Shown here: positions 33,790 to 46,700 of the stretch, piece after piece
Layout of the letters: each line of letters begins with the position of its first letter
How positions within the stretch are numbered: the stretch's first letter is position 1
Translations under genes and position numbers: made by a program
From: Asterella californica
Taxonomy: Eukaryota; Streptophyta; Marchantiopsida; Marchantiales; Aytoniaceae
Assembly (NCBI GenBank): GCA_036924285.1
Contig: JAYKYS010000049.1
Location: 1-64,000 of the forward strand
Direction of reading: 5' to 3'
Length of the DNA: 64,000 bases
Notes under the pieces: model-generated
What the model was told of the DNA's origin: nothing
Seen by the model: the letters and a program-made list of their open reading frames with translations, nothing else
Database searches by the model: none

Positions 33790-36700
33790 TCATGCTGCTT
33801 TGGATTCCAGCCACCTCAATAGTGTGTCCTGTGAGACCACAACTCTGCCTTCATTCCCCACACTTGCGGTGTCCTGATTTCCAAGTGTTGCTTTCTTTTG
33901 AGAGGACTTTGGCATGTGTCCAAGGGCAGGAGGTGCCCTGCGCATCTGCACCTGCCTGCTCTGCCATGCTCTATTGCCCCTCAAAGCATCAGCCAGCTGA
34001 GCAGTCATCTCTTCTGGGTCATCCGAGCTGCTTGTCACCTCATCAAAGCTTCTGTTTGGCTTGTTGCTTACACCAGCAGAGCTGCTAGCCGACCTCTCAT
34101 AGCTTCTGCTCAGCCGCCGGCTGGAGCTTTCAGCCTCATGACTCGCCTCATCGTAGCTTCTGCTCATGTTCTTCCTGGCAGGCTTGGTCCTTTTGAAGGG
34201 ACCTAAACTAGGCGGTGCACCGGCACTTGGTGGGGCTTCAGGGGGTGCATTGCTTTTCTGTTTGCTGACCTATCAACCAAGAGAAATTAGGCAATGAACA
34301 CTCTCAGCTGCACTTGAGCACTTTGGGCAGAAGCTGAATGCAAAGACCTGACTTCAACAATATAACGCTTGAAGTGCTGCCACCAAAATGATTTTTGCTT
34401 TCATATACTAGACAATATAAAGCGCTAACCTGGTCAAGGTTCATGTGGAGCTGCTGCTGCAGAAGCTGCTGCACAGTGTCTTTGAGTTTTGGCCCCCCCT
34501 GCTGGACATGCTGGCCTCTCCCTACTATAATGGCCAGCTCACTAGGCACACCCTCGCCATGCTTAAACCGCTCCTGCATAGCATATGGTCAGGCATGCAG
34601 CCCGCTGCCCTGGAGCTCTGCATTGGAGACCACTCTGTGCATTATACAAAGGCAAAATTCTGCAGTATACAGCATGTGCTCATGAGTCTCCAGCAAGTGA
34701 TAAATGAAATATTCACTCATCAGCTAAATAGGAGCTGAACACATTAGCAGCTGCATCATGACCAAGGTCAAACAACTCTGTGCATAAGGGTGTGCTTGGT
34801 ACTGCAAACACATTGAAACAGACAGCCATTCCTTCCTTGGGAGGTTTTCAACACTCATGTACATGCAGGTCAATCATGCCATGTCATTGTGCTCAAAAGG
34901 CAAATTTGTTCACGAAGGGGCGAGGGGCAAACCTGAATGTTGCATAGCACACAGAGCACAGCAGCCCTGGCTTCTTTGACACTGAGGGTATGCAAGTCTA
35001 CAGTCTCAGCCTGCCCATCTTGCTTGGAATTGGACAGGTTGTCACTAAACTGCAGCAAAAATTCGCCCACCTGCAGCAGATGCAGCAGCTGAAGTGGGCA
35101 GAACAGGTTTCCAGAGTCATTGCATGCAGGCAAAGGAGTGAAACGCATCAAAGTTGAGCCTGATGGACAACAAAGGGATGTGTGGTGATGCCTGATGCAC
35201 ACAGCTCTGGAGATACCACTGTGTCAGGATGAGTCGAGCCAGCATGACCAACAACGATGCATACAATACTCTTGTCCAGCCGTGACATGAGCATCTTTCC
35301 CCTCCTGAACCAGTGCAAATACACCGCAGGTTGGGAAGCAGCAGGCAAAATGCAAAGGCAAGATGGAAGTGCAAAGAAAGGCAAACAGTAAAGGCTTTGT
35401 GCCTCACCTTGGTCTTAAGCTTGCTGTCGTTTGTCTCAAGGGCAGCTTCGGCACATGCTTTGACAAGCTCCTGAAACTCTGTGTTCACTCCCGGAAAGCC
35501 TGCATGCATCATGATATGTGTTGCACAACAATACTGGCATGATAAGAGAAGGCAAGACAGAGCATGCAATCTTGGTCACCACACTGCATAGGCAGCGCTG
35601 AACTCATGAAGCAGACCCTCAATACTGTGACGGCAACCTGCACAAGAACATTGCTAGACGGTCAAGAGCACAGCAGTCTACCAATCCTGCCTTGCAATGC
35701 CCTCTGCAATGCCTTGCAGCAGACAGACTGACTGCTTTGCGCTGAAACGGAGGTCAAGCAAGCAAGCCTGTTTGTATTAGGTCCACAGCACCAAGTATGG
35801 GCACGTCCTGGCATCAAATTATCCCAAGGTCAGCGACAATCATATAGAGATGCCAGCATGGTTTCTTAAGGCCCAGATGCAGATGTTACTCAACCAAGAA
35901 GACAGCCTGTTGCAATATGAATGCAGGCTGTGACAACAGCAGTCTGGCTGTATACAGTCATAAAATAGCAATGGCAAGGTATGTACAGCAAAACGGTCAC
36001 CTGAGGTCAAGCCGTGGATGTGTGACAACTGGTATAACCACTGTGTGCTTTGTGTGACAGCCGGTATAACCACTGTGCGCTTTGCAGAGCAGTGGTCAGA
36101 ATGTCAGCAGTGTAATGCTTTCAGACTGTTACAGGTACAGACTGACCTGCACGACGCATGCCGAGGTAGACATCCAGGGCATCGTGTGGCCTGGCTGCCT
36201 CTCTCAGCACCCTCATCATGGTCACAAAGGTCACCTGGTTGGGCTTCATGCGGCGGGGGCCCCAGATCATCTTCTTGAAGGCGGCATGAGCGGCGTCAAC
36301 CAGGCCAGGAGCAGGGCTGGCGCCACACGCCTTGATGAAGGCTGTGTACACCACAGTGTTCAGCTTGGCCCCCTGGCCTTGCAGCTCCTATTGATCATTG
36401 ACAACATTTGGATTCTTCACTACCATTGTAGTTATAACGCTCTTCAGCTGATGATGGCCTAGGGCTGTGCAGGACAGGTCTGGTCTATCCAACGCAGTCT
36501 GTTATGAGCACTATGATGACAACATCTACTGATGCAGCCTGTCATGAGCAATTCTGGTTTGTCTACTGATGCAGCATTGAAACGAGACAACACGATACTC
36601 ATTTTGATGGGTTGAACTGTGAATGCCAACAAAGACCAGAGGTGCCTGCAGTATCTGTTTGCTTCTGGGGTACCAGCCAGATGCCGACAGGAATGCTGCA

Positions 36701-39700
36701 TCATCATGGGTGTGATGATGTATGTTGGTGTTACATGCCTCACCAAGGCTGAGGGAATCTTTTGACAGAAGACTTGTTTTCTTGCAAGTCATTTGGTCTC
36801 AGTACAGCAGCTGGTGTGCTTTGTCTCAAGGCAACTTGATGTGTATATCTGGATGATGTCTGTGGGCAGCCAGCACATACAAGACCAGACAAAGGTGTGT
36901 CATTGCACCCCTTTGTGTGGTATTGGATGTGTTGGCTGGCCACAGACATGGCTCACATGATAATATCCACTTGCCTCATGACAGCACACACTTGTAACAT
37001 GACAACGATTCTCAGCCAGTAGCAGTTATGGCTTGTCAGAGTCCCGACAGTTCCTGTGCTTCCACTCTGTCAAAGGAAGATGGCATTGGGGTTTCATAGG
37101 CAATGTGCCTCTGATGTCACTGTCTCACACAAAGCAACAAACCTGCATGAGTGCAACAGCACGCTGGCCTTGTATAGCCTCAGCACACAGATCCATCAGA
37201 GTGGCGTAAGTGACGCAATCAGCCTCAAGCTTCATCCCTTCCATCTCCTTAAACAGCTCAAAGGCTGTGTTCAGATTTTCAGCCTGCAAAACCCACAGTG
37301 AGTAACGCTGCCAGGCAGGGATAACCCCAGCCACCCAAAATCGCTCATGCTGCTGTACATGTCAGTCCCAGCCAACCACAGCCGCTTGTGCTGATGAGCA
37401 TTGCACATGGTCACGAGGCCATTTTGGATTGCTCTGCTGACCACAGCTAGATGGTTATGTGCACACAAACAGCCAGATATGCACAGATGGGGCGCAAGCT
37501 TGTGCTGCACAGACAAACATCTAGAACCATGAACAGCTGGTGCATGCTTATGCCATGGGGCTCTGCCGGCTTTGCCAAATGCAATGACATGTCAGGCAGC
37601 CAAATGAAGTGATAGCAGATTGACTGCTGGTGAGGCATGGAAACTTACAGGCACAACTCGGGTTGGTGGCACCCTGCATGCCGCCATGACACATTTATAT
37701 GCACTGACATCCACAGGCACACCTGCAGCAGCCATGACACATCTTATGTCATGTGCACGCTCGGAAGATTGAGCATATGGGCATGCATATAACCCCAGGT
37801 GGCCTGGCTGTGAATGAGTCACAGACTTGGTCAGCACAATATATCAGCAGTGGCAGCTGCTTGATGCAAGCATGTGCAACAGAGGATGCTCTGGCTGTCC
37901 AGCCATACAACGGAACAGTACTCAAAAACGCCAGAGGACATATGCAACCGTCTCGTCGAATTTACACACTCATACTAAAAACCAAGCAATCAGCACTGAG
38001 CAGGCACTGTGCGCATATGTGGTGGCTTGATTCAATACCTGCTTGCTTCATCTCAGAGAGTATTGCAAGTGCTGGCTGCAGTTGGTATGTCTGACCACAT
38101 GCAATCAGCAGGGCAACACAGGGCTCGGGGTTCTGCACATTTATCAGGCCCCCTCGAGCCTCCTTGAAGCTCTGCCACAGCCTCAGGGCAGACTCCAACT
38201 GCCCTGCCTTGCCACATGCAACCATGAGACTGCCCCAGACTGTATCAGTCGGCACAAACTGTGCCGCAGCCATAGCTTGCTGTACCTACACAGCAGGAGG
38301 CACATCAGCAGAGTGCAAGTTTGTCTTAGCAGTAAGTGTTAGCTAGACGAGTGAAGAGTTACTGCAGTATGCAAAAACCTGCTGGAGCTGTGATCATGTC
38401 TAGCTCACTAGCAAATGGGAGTCTACGGAGCTAGTTTGAATTGAGCAGCATATCCCTGAAGCCAGATGTGCCTATAGCGAGAGTAAATTGTCTGTGTTTT
38501 GTTGACCACACAGGAATTTACATACACTGTGCACAATCCTGGCATCTGGACCACACATGCAGTGTACATACAAGCTGCAGGTGTGGGGCTCCATGGGTGG
38601 GGTGGGGGCAAACAGCATACCTTCAAGGCATCATCAACACGGCCAGCATAGGACAGCGTCTTGATGAGGGTGGTGTAGGTGTGCTCATCAGCCTGCATGC
38701 AAGGAAAAGAAAGTGTAGTGCATGGGCAATGCAAAGTGGAGTGCAAGTGGACTGCAAGGGCTGCAGAGTGAACAATGCTTTCATTGCTTGCACAGCGCCC
38801 AAAGGTCACCAGTACGGTGGGTTTGATGTTAGCTGATGCTGTGAGCAGTGACAATACGCCAGGAAGGACACAAAGCTGTGGATGACAAGGACTTCTCTCT
38901 CCTGCTGTGCTGTGCAGTGACATGCAGTGCAGCGCAGCACAGCGCAGCTGTGGCACTGACCTAGTATACTGGTAGATGAGGCCTGCACAGTCTGTCTTTT
39001 CATAGAATGTCAAAAACCCTTCAAGACCTGCCTCTCAAAACATTGCTAATGCAATGTGGTCCAAGCCCTCTTCACAAGCAACACTGTGCAAGCAGCAACT
39101 CACATGCAACACGACATCAAGAAATGGTTCGCCTCATGGACAGCGGTGCTGTCAGTGTGATAATGCAGATAACATGGGTGCTAGAGCAATCATGCTGTAC
39201 AAAGGTCAGGATGTGAACACATTGAGCGATATGACATGCTGCCATGAGGCAACACAGCTTGTGCATATGAGTTGAGCAAGGCCAGCATATTAGCTCAGAC
39301 ACAGCATGCATACACTTAGAAAAAAGGATATTGTGAATGGACAGTGAGCCTGAGTGTTTATGCAAGTTCAGCTGCGACCAGAAGTAAGCTGTCTGCCTGA
39401 AGCTTTCGACCACAGTCTTGCAGCAGACGCGCATAATCACGCATAGTTGGAAGACCAGCCCACCAAACAACAACTTCACGAAGTTATCAAAACTGTAATC
39501 CTCCTGTCAAGCTAACCGATGGGTCCTGTATGACTGCAATGATGTAAGGGAGACAGCGAGACTGCTACTCCTAGCATTGCCAGAGTGGGGAGCTTGAGAA
39601 CCCACTTAAGGAGGTAGAACCCACCGGAATGTTGAGCTGGTGCATGTGATGAAAGGTGTGCTGGGCCTTGTCAGGCAGTTTGCCCCGCATGCAGGCCTTC

Positions 39701-40304
39701 AGCAGCGTGTTGAAAGTCACCCTGTCACCCTCCAGCCCTGCTGCTACCAGCATCTCAAATCTGCAAATTTCATGGATTGTTTCTTCTGCTCATGTATGCA
39801 TTTGCTAAAGGTCAGGTGTAGGTATGTAGTCATGCAGTCAGTCGTCCGCAGCCTGTTTTGTTCTGCAATGCTAAAGTCCTGCACCCCATGTGGATTTTGC
39901 TGTACTGCCTATGCTACTGCTTAGCGCAGGCAGCTGATGAATTTGTTCACTCAGGGTGATAAGTTGATTGCGAAGATTTGGCGAAACATACAAAACATGC
40001 TTTTGGACACTCATATAGCACAGCACGTATAGATGCCCAAGTTGTTCACAGCGCCAACAATACGCCAGCAGCACAGAAAATGGCATGGCAGCATGCCAAA
40101 GGGCGACTGTGTGATGTTGACAATACCAGCTGCCTGCAGTACCTGTGGTAAGTCTTGCGTGCATCACCATGCAAGGCGTTGAGCAGTGCGTTAGCAGTCT
40201 TGACGTCAGAGGGTTGCCAGACACCAAGGCGCCACATGTCGTCAAAGGCTGCAGCTGCTAGGTCTGGCCATCCCAGTAAACCATAGGAGCGTATCAGACA
40301 GAAC
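33790..40304 (-). CDS. PPR-SMR protein, probably plastid or mitochondrial
   Basis: Pentatricopeptide repeats bind organelle RNA in sequence-specific fashion. The SMR domain is a nuclease-like module found in GUN1, pTAC2 and SVR7. PPR pieces in gene order (minus): 40304..40143 (SYGLLGWPDLAAAAFDDMWR), about 39754 (DRVTFNTLLKACMRGKLPDK), about 38690 (DEHTYTTLIKTLSYAGRVDD), about 38270 (DTVWGSLMVACGKAGQLESA), about 37700 (DVSAYKCVMAACR), about 37290 (NLNTAFELFKEMEGMKLEAD), about 36390 (VVYTAFIKACGASPAPG) and about 35500 (FQELVKACAEAAL). The SMR domain is split over two exons: VDLHTLSVKEARAAVL (about 34980) and VPSELAIIVGRGQH (about 34530), so both the DLH and GRGQH motifs are present. The last exon (about 34268..33790) is a Ser/Arg-rich tail. 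The 5' end is uncertain; exon-like pieces at 40600-40720 and 41878-41990 may belong to it. Confidence 0.85.
36020..36083. repeat. 32-bp tandem duplication
   Basis: GTGTGACAACTGGTATAACC and GTGTGACAGCCGGTATAACC, each followed by ACTGTGYGCTTT, at 36020-36051 and 36052-36083. It lies in an intron of the PPR-SMR gene. Confidence 0.85.
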
Positions 40305-41998
40305 CTGAGCAACAGGGCCAACTTCAGCCCATGTGAGCCTACAAGCAAGCGGTAATATAGCTGACACTGTTTATGCTTAGATGCTTAGAGCGACCACAGC
40401 ATAGAGGATGTTTCACTAGGGATCTGCTTATGCACAAAAGCATGAGGATTGCCATCTATGAACAATCTTGTAAAGATCTCCCAGGTAAGGGAGGAAAAAA
40501 CAATGACAACGCTGTTTTTTGTAGCGAGAGGTATGTAGGTCAATACGTGTGCGGTGACTGCTGCATTGCATTGCAATAGCTTGCATGGTGTGAGCCACCT
40601 CCAGCTACTGAGGTCACAAAATATTTTGCTGAAGGCATCAGGTGTATCCTGAAGCAGCTCGAGGGCAAGTGCATGTACTACTACCCTGCCCTGTTGGCTA
40701 AGTTGCATGAGACCTTCTGTAAGGATCTGACCTTGCAGAAGGTCAGAGGCAGCTTAGCCAGCAGGACAGGGTAGTAGAATTACATTTGCCGATGGTCTGC
40801 ATCAGGACACACTCAATGCCTTGTTGTGAAAATTACTGTTGCTGAAGCACAATGCCCCCTAGCATCTTCTGACAATGCAAGCGTAGATTTTGAATGCATT
40901 GGTGTATATGCCATCAGCAGGGCCTATGCAAGCTCTAGCGTTCTGTCCTGAATGTCATTAATTTTCGCTTTAGCATGCTGCCAGATCATGATACAAATTC
41001 CTCCTTTGACCAACCAGACCTTGTGTCTGGCATGTAGCAATGACATCGACCTGTGTGCATTGTACTAAAATCTACAATGCGTAGGAGGCCAAAAGCAAGC
41101 AGTGCTAGTTCAGTAGTGAATTTGCACAAAGGCTGTCAGGATGTACTACTCTATGACAGCCTAACAGACTTGCCCTGCATGAGGACACGAACTCCAAGTC
41201 ACATGATATAGCGCAATTATAGGATAGTAGCGCAATATGAGCTGCAATCCCTGTGATGTTGATAAGCTGACAGGGCAGTTGGTAGGGCAGTAAGCAGGGC
41301 AGTGATCTGTGAAGTAGGCCTGCTCACCAAGGGGCCAAAGGGACCTGTTGAAAGGTATGCCACCTGGTGTCCTGAGCCAGAACCAGCTGGATCCGGCTAA
41401 GTGCACTGCCATTGCGTTTGCTGCAGTAGTGCCTGACGAGCTGGTAGTAGTGATGACCTTTGTGGGTGGGCAGGATCTGGAGGCAGGCCAGGGCTGATGC
41501 AACCCGCCCTGCCCCAGCTGGGGCTGCAATTGCCTGCAGAAGATTTGACCATGCTTCAGCATGCAGCCATGGCTGATATTTTCACTTGCACAAAATTCAC
41601 CAGAGCTACAGTCTCCAAAGAAGATCACTGAAGCAGCACTCTCTGAAGATCTGTCCATCAGATGACAGCTTTCGCTTGCTGAAGCGAGTAGCACCCAGTA
41701 GGCATCACTTGTCAAACTTCTGCTTGAATTCTGTAACGTCAGTAGTATCAGTTCTGCAGCTACAGTGGACTGCCGAGAGGTGGTGAGGCCCAGTTTGCAT
41801 CTAGTCAGCAGGTCTGAAATGATGGGCGCACCAGCAGAATAGTGTCGCCTACATCCCTGTCAGCAGTGTTGAGTGCCATGCTGGATGGTCAGCTGCTGCA
41901 GCAGGTCCAGGGCTTTGGTCACCTGGCCATGCCTGAGCAGCTGCAAGCATGGCTGCAGCAGATCCAAGGTGACTACTTCAGACCAGCCAGTGGCAGGG
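40305..41998. other. 5' side of the PPR-SMR gene
   Basis: Two minus-strand stretches look like further helical repeat exons: about 40720-40590 (SQQGRVVVHALALELLQDTP) and about 41990-41878 (LLRHGQVTKALDLLQQLTIQ). They may extend the PPR gene upstream, but no start codon or splice path can be fixed. The hairpin at 40678-40777 also lies here. Confidence 0.4.
40678..40777. repeat. 42-bp inverted repeat with 16-base loop
   Basis: The left arm, 40678-40719, starts CTACTACCCTGCCCTGTTGG. The right arm, 40736-40777, read in reverse complement, starts CTACTACCCTGTCCTGCTGG. The arms differ at about 7 of 42 positions, and several differences still allow G:U pairs in RNA. The loop is 40720-40735. A transcript would fold into one long hairpin of miRNA-precursor size. 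An alternative is a local inverted duplication of exon sequence. Confidence 0.85.
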
Positions 41999-43047
41999 CT
42001 AGGGGCAGCCCCCGAGGCCTGCCCTCATGTCATGCCCAGTGCCCTTTGCTTCGCCTTGGGGAGTCTCAGCTGCAGACTGTCGCGGTGTAGATGCCTGGCT
42101 GAGGGGCATGACCACTGACTGTGGTACTGGCAAGTCTGGCCTGCCTTGTGTTGCATGAACCAGCTGGTGTGATGCATGGAGATTGCAAGCAGTATATAGC
42201 TGGCTAGCTGCTGTCAAGTTTGCAGCTGTCCTTGCGGTGTTTTGAAGCACAGGTATGGGGGGATAGCGATTACATGGACTGCTAGGGTGGACAACACTAT
42301 ACATTGTGTGCAGTCTACCGGGCTGGCATTGAGCTGAGGGCTGGGGCAGGCTATTCCATGTCAAGGCCTCTGACTCCTGTGCTGACAGCCTCTGTGTCAT
42401 ACTCGTATATTGGGATCTCAACAACTGGTCTGTTGCCATTGTCAGGCGCTCCATGCCAGCAGCCTTCATTGCATCCTTCTTGGTGTGAGGCTTTGCCCCA
42501 AAAAGTGATTTCACTCTGTATAGGACAACATCACATGAATGCTAAATGTGTCCCAATAAGAAGTGATGCAATAAAAAGCTGTGTAAGCATGCGCAACTGC
42601 TACCTTCTCTTGTGTGGCTTGGTTTTCTCGTGCTCAAACAATACCTCCTCAGAGACAAAATATCGGCTGCAGACATAGCACAGCAAACATTGCAGGATGC
42701 CAGATGAGAGAAATTTGAGAAATTTGAGTACGAACGAACCTGCAAGGGATGCAGTAGTGTTGTCCAGACGCAGGCAAGTCCTCGTCAAGGGTGGCCCTGC
42801 AAGTGCACTGGCAGTGTCAGCACAAGGCTGCGCAGTCCATAAGGCGTTGATAACGTGCATTGGCGTACCTGTCTGTGGTACCTACAGGTGCTGTTTTGCC
42901 GTCGTGAACAGTCACAGCCTTTCTGACGTCCTCCCAAATTTGATCCAAGTGCCTACTTTCGAACTGTGCCCGCAGGCCTTGCTTGTGTGTCTTTCTGGAC
43001 TTGCTGCTGCCGACACCACGCTTGCCTACCCCCTTTGCCTTGCCCAT
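41999..43047 (-). CDS. ZNF593/BUD20-type C2H2 zinc finger protein
   Basis: The family acts as a shuttling factor on pre-60S ribosomal particles. Exons on the minus strand are 43047..42869, 42796..42740, 42666..42604 and 42515 onward. The N-terminus MGKAKGVGKRG is basic, then SRHLDQIWEDVRK, matching the family's conserved DLDQI.eD. Exon 2 gives LDEDLPASGQHYCIPC, and exon 3 gives SRYFVSEEVLFEHEKTKPHK, completing one C2H2 finger (CxxC...HxxxxxH). Exon 4 carries KPHTKKDAMKAAGM, the usual end of the conserved part. The frame then continues about 150 low-complexity residues to 41999; family members normally stop soon after AAGM, so this tail may be wrong. The start codon is the first ATG in frame with the basic N-terminus. 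Confidence 0.85.
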
Positions 43048-43705
43048 AGATGCGAGTCCATGCAATACGTGCAATAGATGAGCGCAGGCGCACTCCTTAA
43101 CCTAAGCCTCCTCCAGTCAGGAGGCTTAACGCCAGCGCACGTGCCGGTCAGGTGTGCTACCGTGGCTGTTTACTGGCAGTGATATTGATCGATCGCGATG
43201 GCCAGCCTGCTGTATGTTATAGTGAAGCGCAGACAAGAGCTAGTCCTAGCCTTGCCTGGCTACGGCGTGCCGCTTCGATCCAAAACACCACACGCGAGAG
43301 TCGCAAGGTGGGTTTTCGACGTGTATGCACTCATCGACCTTGGACCAGGGTTGTGAAACTGCTACTTGTCTGTGCTCTTCAGCATTTTAAGCGATTAACT
43401 GCAGGGAACTGTTGCCCGGACGAAACATACTGCGGTTGTAACGCTCGCACGCTGTCATACTGGCACGAGTTCGCACCTGGCAGCAGTGTCAGATATTCAT
43501 ATCTGCTAAGCTTCTCCCAGCCTTCAAAATTGAGACTCTCGGTCTGTCTCAAGGCCGAGGTGCAGGCCTGCAGTTGCATACCTGTTCAGGCTGCCAACGC
43601 TACAACAGGCCTACAGTACCTCTGTCTAGCCTGGTGTCCCACTTCCGGTTGCTTAGCCCGTTTGGAATACATCGCAAGACCAGCAGACTATTCTCACCTC
43701 TTGCC
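43048..43705. other. Shared divergent promoter region, zinc finger / UVDE
   Basis: The only spacer between two genes transcribed away from each other, 658 bp at most. An open plus-strand frame runs through 43152-43865 but has no motif and ends inside UVDE exon 1 in another frame. In-frame codons from 43574 could extend UVDE upstream as a possible targeting peptide. Confidence 0.55.
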
Positions 43706-46700
43706 ATGGCAGGCCAGCAGCAGTCAGCATTTGCAGCTCAGCCATCAGGTGTGCTTGAGCAAGAGAGTACCACACAGGAAATCCCTCTCAGCATCAGTAC
43801 ACCAGCAAAAAAGCCCCGTCAAGGTCAAATCGTCCCAGCAGCTGATCAACATTCAGGGGCTATGACTGCTACTTCAGGCTTTTCTGAAAGCTTGGCAGAC
43901 AGGATCAAGTCAGGCGGCGGTAGGCGCAAAGCCACCAAAATCAGCAAGACCAAGACAGATCTTGGAGCAGCAGCTGTCAATGCTCTGTCAGATATTGTTG
44001 ATGCAATGATTATGCCAGGCCAGGGCGCTACAGAGCGCTACCTAGACAGCAGAGATGCTGATCGCAACGTGCCTGATCACATTCCCGGTGCTTCACATGA
44101 GCAGATGCAACATGCTAAGCAGCCAGCCACAAGGCCAGCTTCTCATGCTGGCAAGACCAGTGATGCAACGTCACCTTATATGCAGCAAAGCTCTGTACAG
44201 ACTCCTGAGATAAGGCCCAGAAAATCTACCAAAAGTAAGCAGAGCAAGGATGCCAAAGCTGGTGTGCTCCAGACAGCATCAGAGCTGGCTTGTGGTCCAG
44301 ATGTGTGTGAGGATAAGCTTCAGGAGGATCACAAGGTAGGTTGCTGTGCCACACATGTGACTTCATTGCTTCACTCCCTCCACGTTTGCACATAATGCTG
44401 TCATGAATTTATAATCGGCATGGTCACTGTCATCTACATTTGTCAAGGTTTAGGACTGCCAGGATTAGCAGGTGAGACACTGTACATGCAACTCATAGGA
44501 GTCTCAATCATGTCGAATACATTGCTGATGGGTTCTTGCGCTGGCCAGCGTTCTCCTGTGACCAGAAACAACCCCCCAAAACCTCTCCACCCCTCCTGTA
44601 AGACCCTCACAAGGCCTCTAGTTTCAGATGTGATTTTCACATCACACTGTCCATTCCAATCTCTGCCCCGCAAGCTTCTCTGATGTCATATGCTGACAAG
44701 CCATCTGGTGCAGATCACCAAGCGGAGACGATCAAGGAAGCAGCTTGTGGTGGAGGACGCTACAAGCAATGCCCTTACTGCCTCCTCAGTTTTTCAACCA
44801 ACCCTAGGGGGTACAGACAGTGCAGGACCATTAGATACTCCTCATGCCCTTGCCATTGCAGACTCAGTGCGCTGCTGCTGATGCTCCTAAGCCAAAGATG
44901 AGCACAAGCGCAAACGCGCAGCAACAAGCATGGAAAGCGCAGAATTGCACACAGCTGTGGGTGGTGATGAGCCGATGCCTTTGGTGACCGCCAAGCGCAG
45001 GCCAGCAAGCAGGAAGAACAAGGCAGCAGCAGTTTCTCAGGAAGCTGAGGCCACCCTTGCGGAAGCTGTTGCCGCAGCTGTGGAGGCTGTGACAAGCAAT
45101 GATGGTGGGAAGTTGAAGAAGAAGAAGGTGAACAGGCAGCGGGTGAAGGCGAGCGAGGTGGCGGTCAACACTGAGGTTGAGCTGCTGGATACCCCTGTCC
45201 AAGGTACCTCGTCTAATTGATTTTATTGACTAGGGTTTGGGCTATTATCACCCATTTTGACGCCTGAAAGACACCGCTGCACATGTGTCACAGCAAGTCT
45301 TGGCTTTGCTCTGTAATTACGGTATGTCTGATCATCCACAGCTAGAGATGGCTTTTTGTGGCAGTCCATGTCTTCTGGACTGTTTGCAGGGGTGTGTGCA
45401 GAATTGTCAGCGTGAGCACAACTGGTGTGATGAACTGCAACAACTTCGTGAGACTGCTGCAACTTATTTCTCAGGTGCTGGCCTCCTTGCAGGCAAGCCT
45501 CAGAACAGAAAGAAGAAGGAAGTGGAGGCAGCTGAATTGGAGGCTGTTGTGGAAGGCACAGATGAGGGGGCTATTCTTGAAGTCACCACCAAGAAGAGCA
45601 GGGCCAAAGCAGAAAGCAAGTTTCCGCAGTTTGGTAGGTGCCCTCGGCCCTGCCCTTCCCGTGGGCTGCTGTTTGTCTCAACATGCAGCCTGATAGCCTA
45701 ATGACGCCTGTGGCTGCCTGACGAGCTTAGCTCATCTCTTTTGCATCAGTTGCACACCAAGCAAATCAGCTAACCCGTTTCACATTGTAGTGCGCACTGA
45801 AGGCTTTGACATATAGCGCATCACAGACGCAGACGATCAAGACTAAATGCACAACATGTTGACTGCAGCTGTGCATGCATTGTGCTTGCCGAGTGAGTTC
45901 TGCAGCTGTCCAAATTGTTGGAGCAGAGTACTCATGAGTGTTGTGCCATGGTTCGTGCTGCAGCAGTAAAATTGGCAATGAATGTCTACACAAATAAAGC
46001 AAGACACCATACTTGCTTGAAATCATTGTGCACAATTAATTGGGTCAGCCCCTCATGCTGATGTACGGTATCTACGGTGGGGGCTGCACGGTAAGGGCTG
46101 CACGATGCTGTAATCAATTGATTTTGGCAAAACCGTCGAAACGTTCAAAAACGCCCCCAAATTGGCCATTTTTTGCCATTTCCTGGAGTTGCCTGATAGG
46201 CAAGCCCTGCACAATAAGGGGTGCACGATGCGTTAATCAATCAGGTTTGTTTTTGGGGGGGCACAATGATTTGGAGCGAGCACGGTACCCTCTATATGTG
46301 AGAAGGTACTTAACAAGTGCACTGGTCCTCAGCGTGTGAGGCTAAATCAGTTACTGCAGAGATGCCAGGCAGAGAGGTGCTGGAGACAGCCCTTCGCTGG
46401 ACCCCCACCCCCCGCCCCATCCCCAACTTGGGGTATGCATGCCTCAACATGGACTTACGGGAGCAGAAGCCTCCAATCTTTACCAACAGGTAATCCGTGC
46501 CCCCCACACCCCCCCCCCCCCCTTGAGCCCAACTCCTACTCTCAAGCACGCAACTGCCCAGTTGAAATCTCTGCTGTTACATATTCAAACTGTCTTTCCT
46601 TCTTTTGGGGCTGGCATTGCTGCCATACTGTCCTGCCTGTTTGCTGCTGCTGCTGCTGCTGTTGTCATCCCCATTGTCGTCAGCAGTGATCAGGATGGCC

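Noticed and set aside
43152..43865. Plus-strand frame of 237 residues upstream of UVDE
   Set aside because: No motif, overlaps the UVDE first exon in another frame, and is best read as promoter and 5' UTR.
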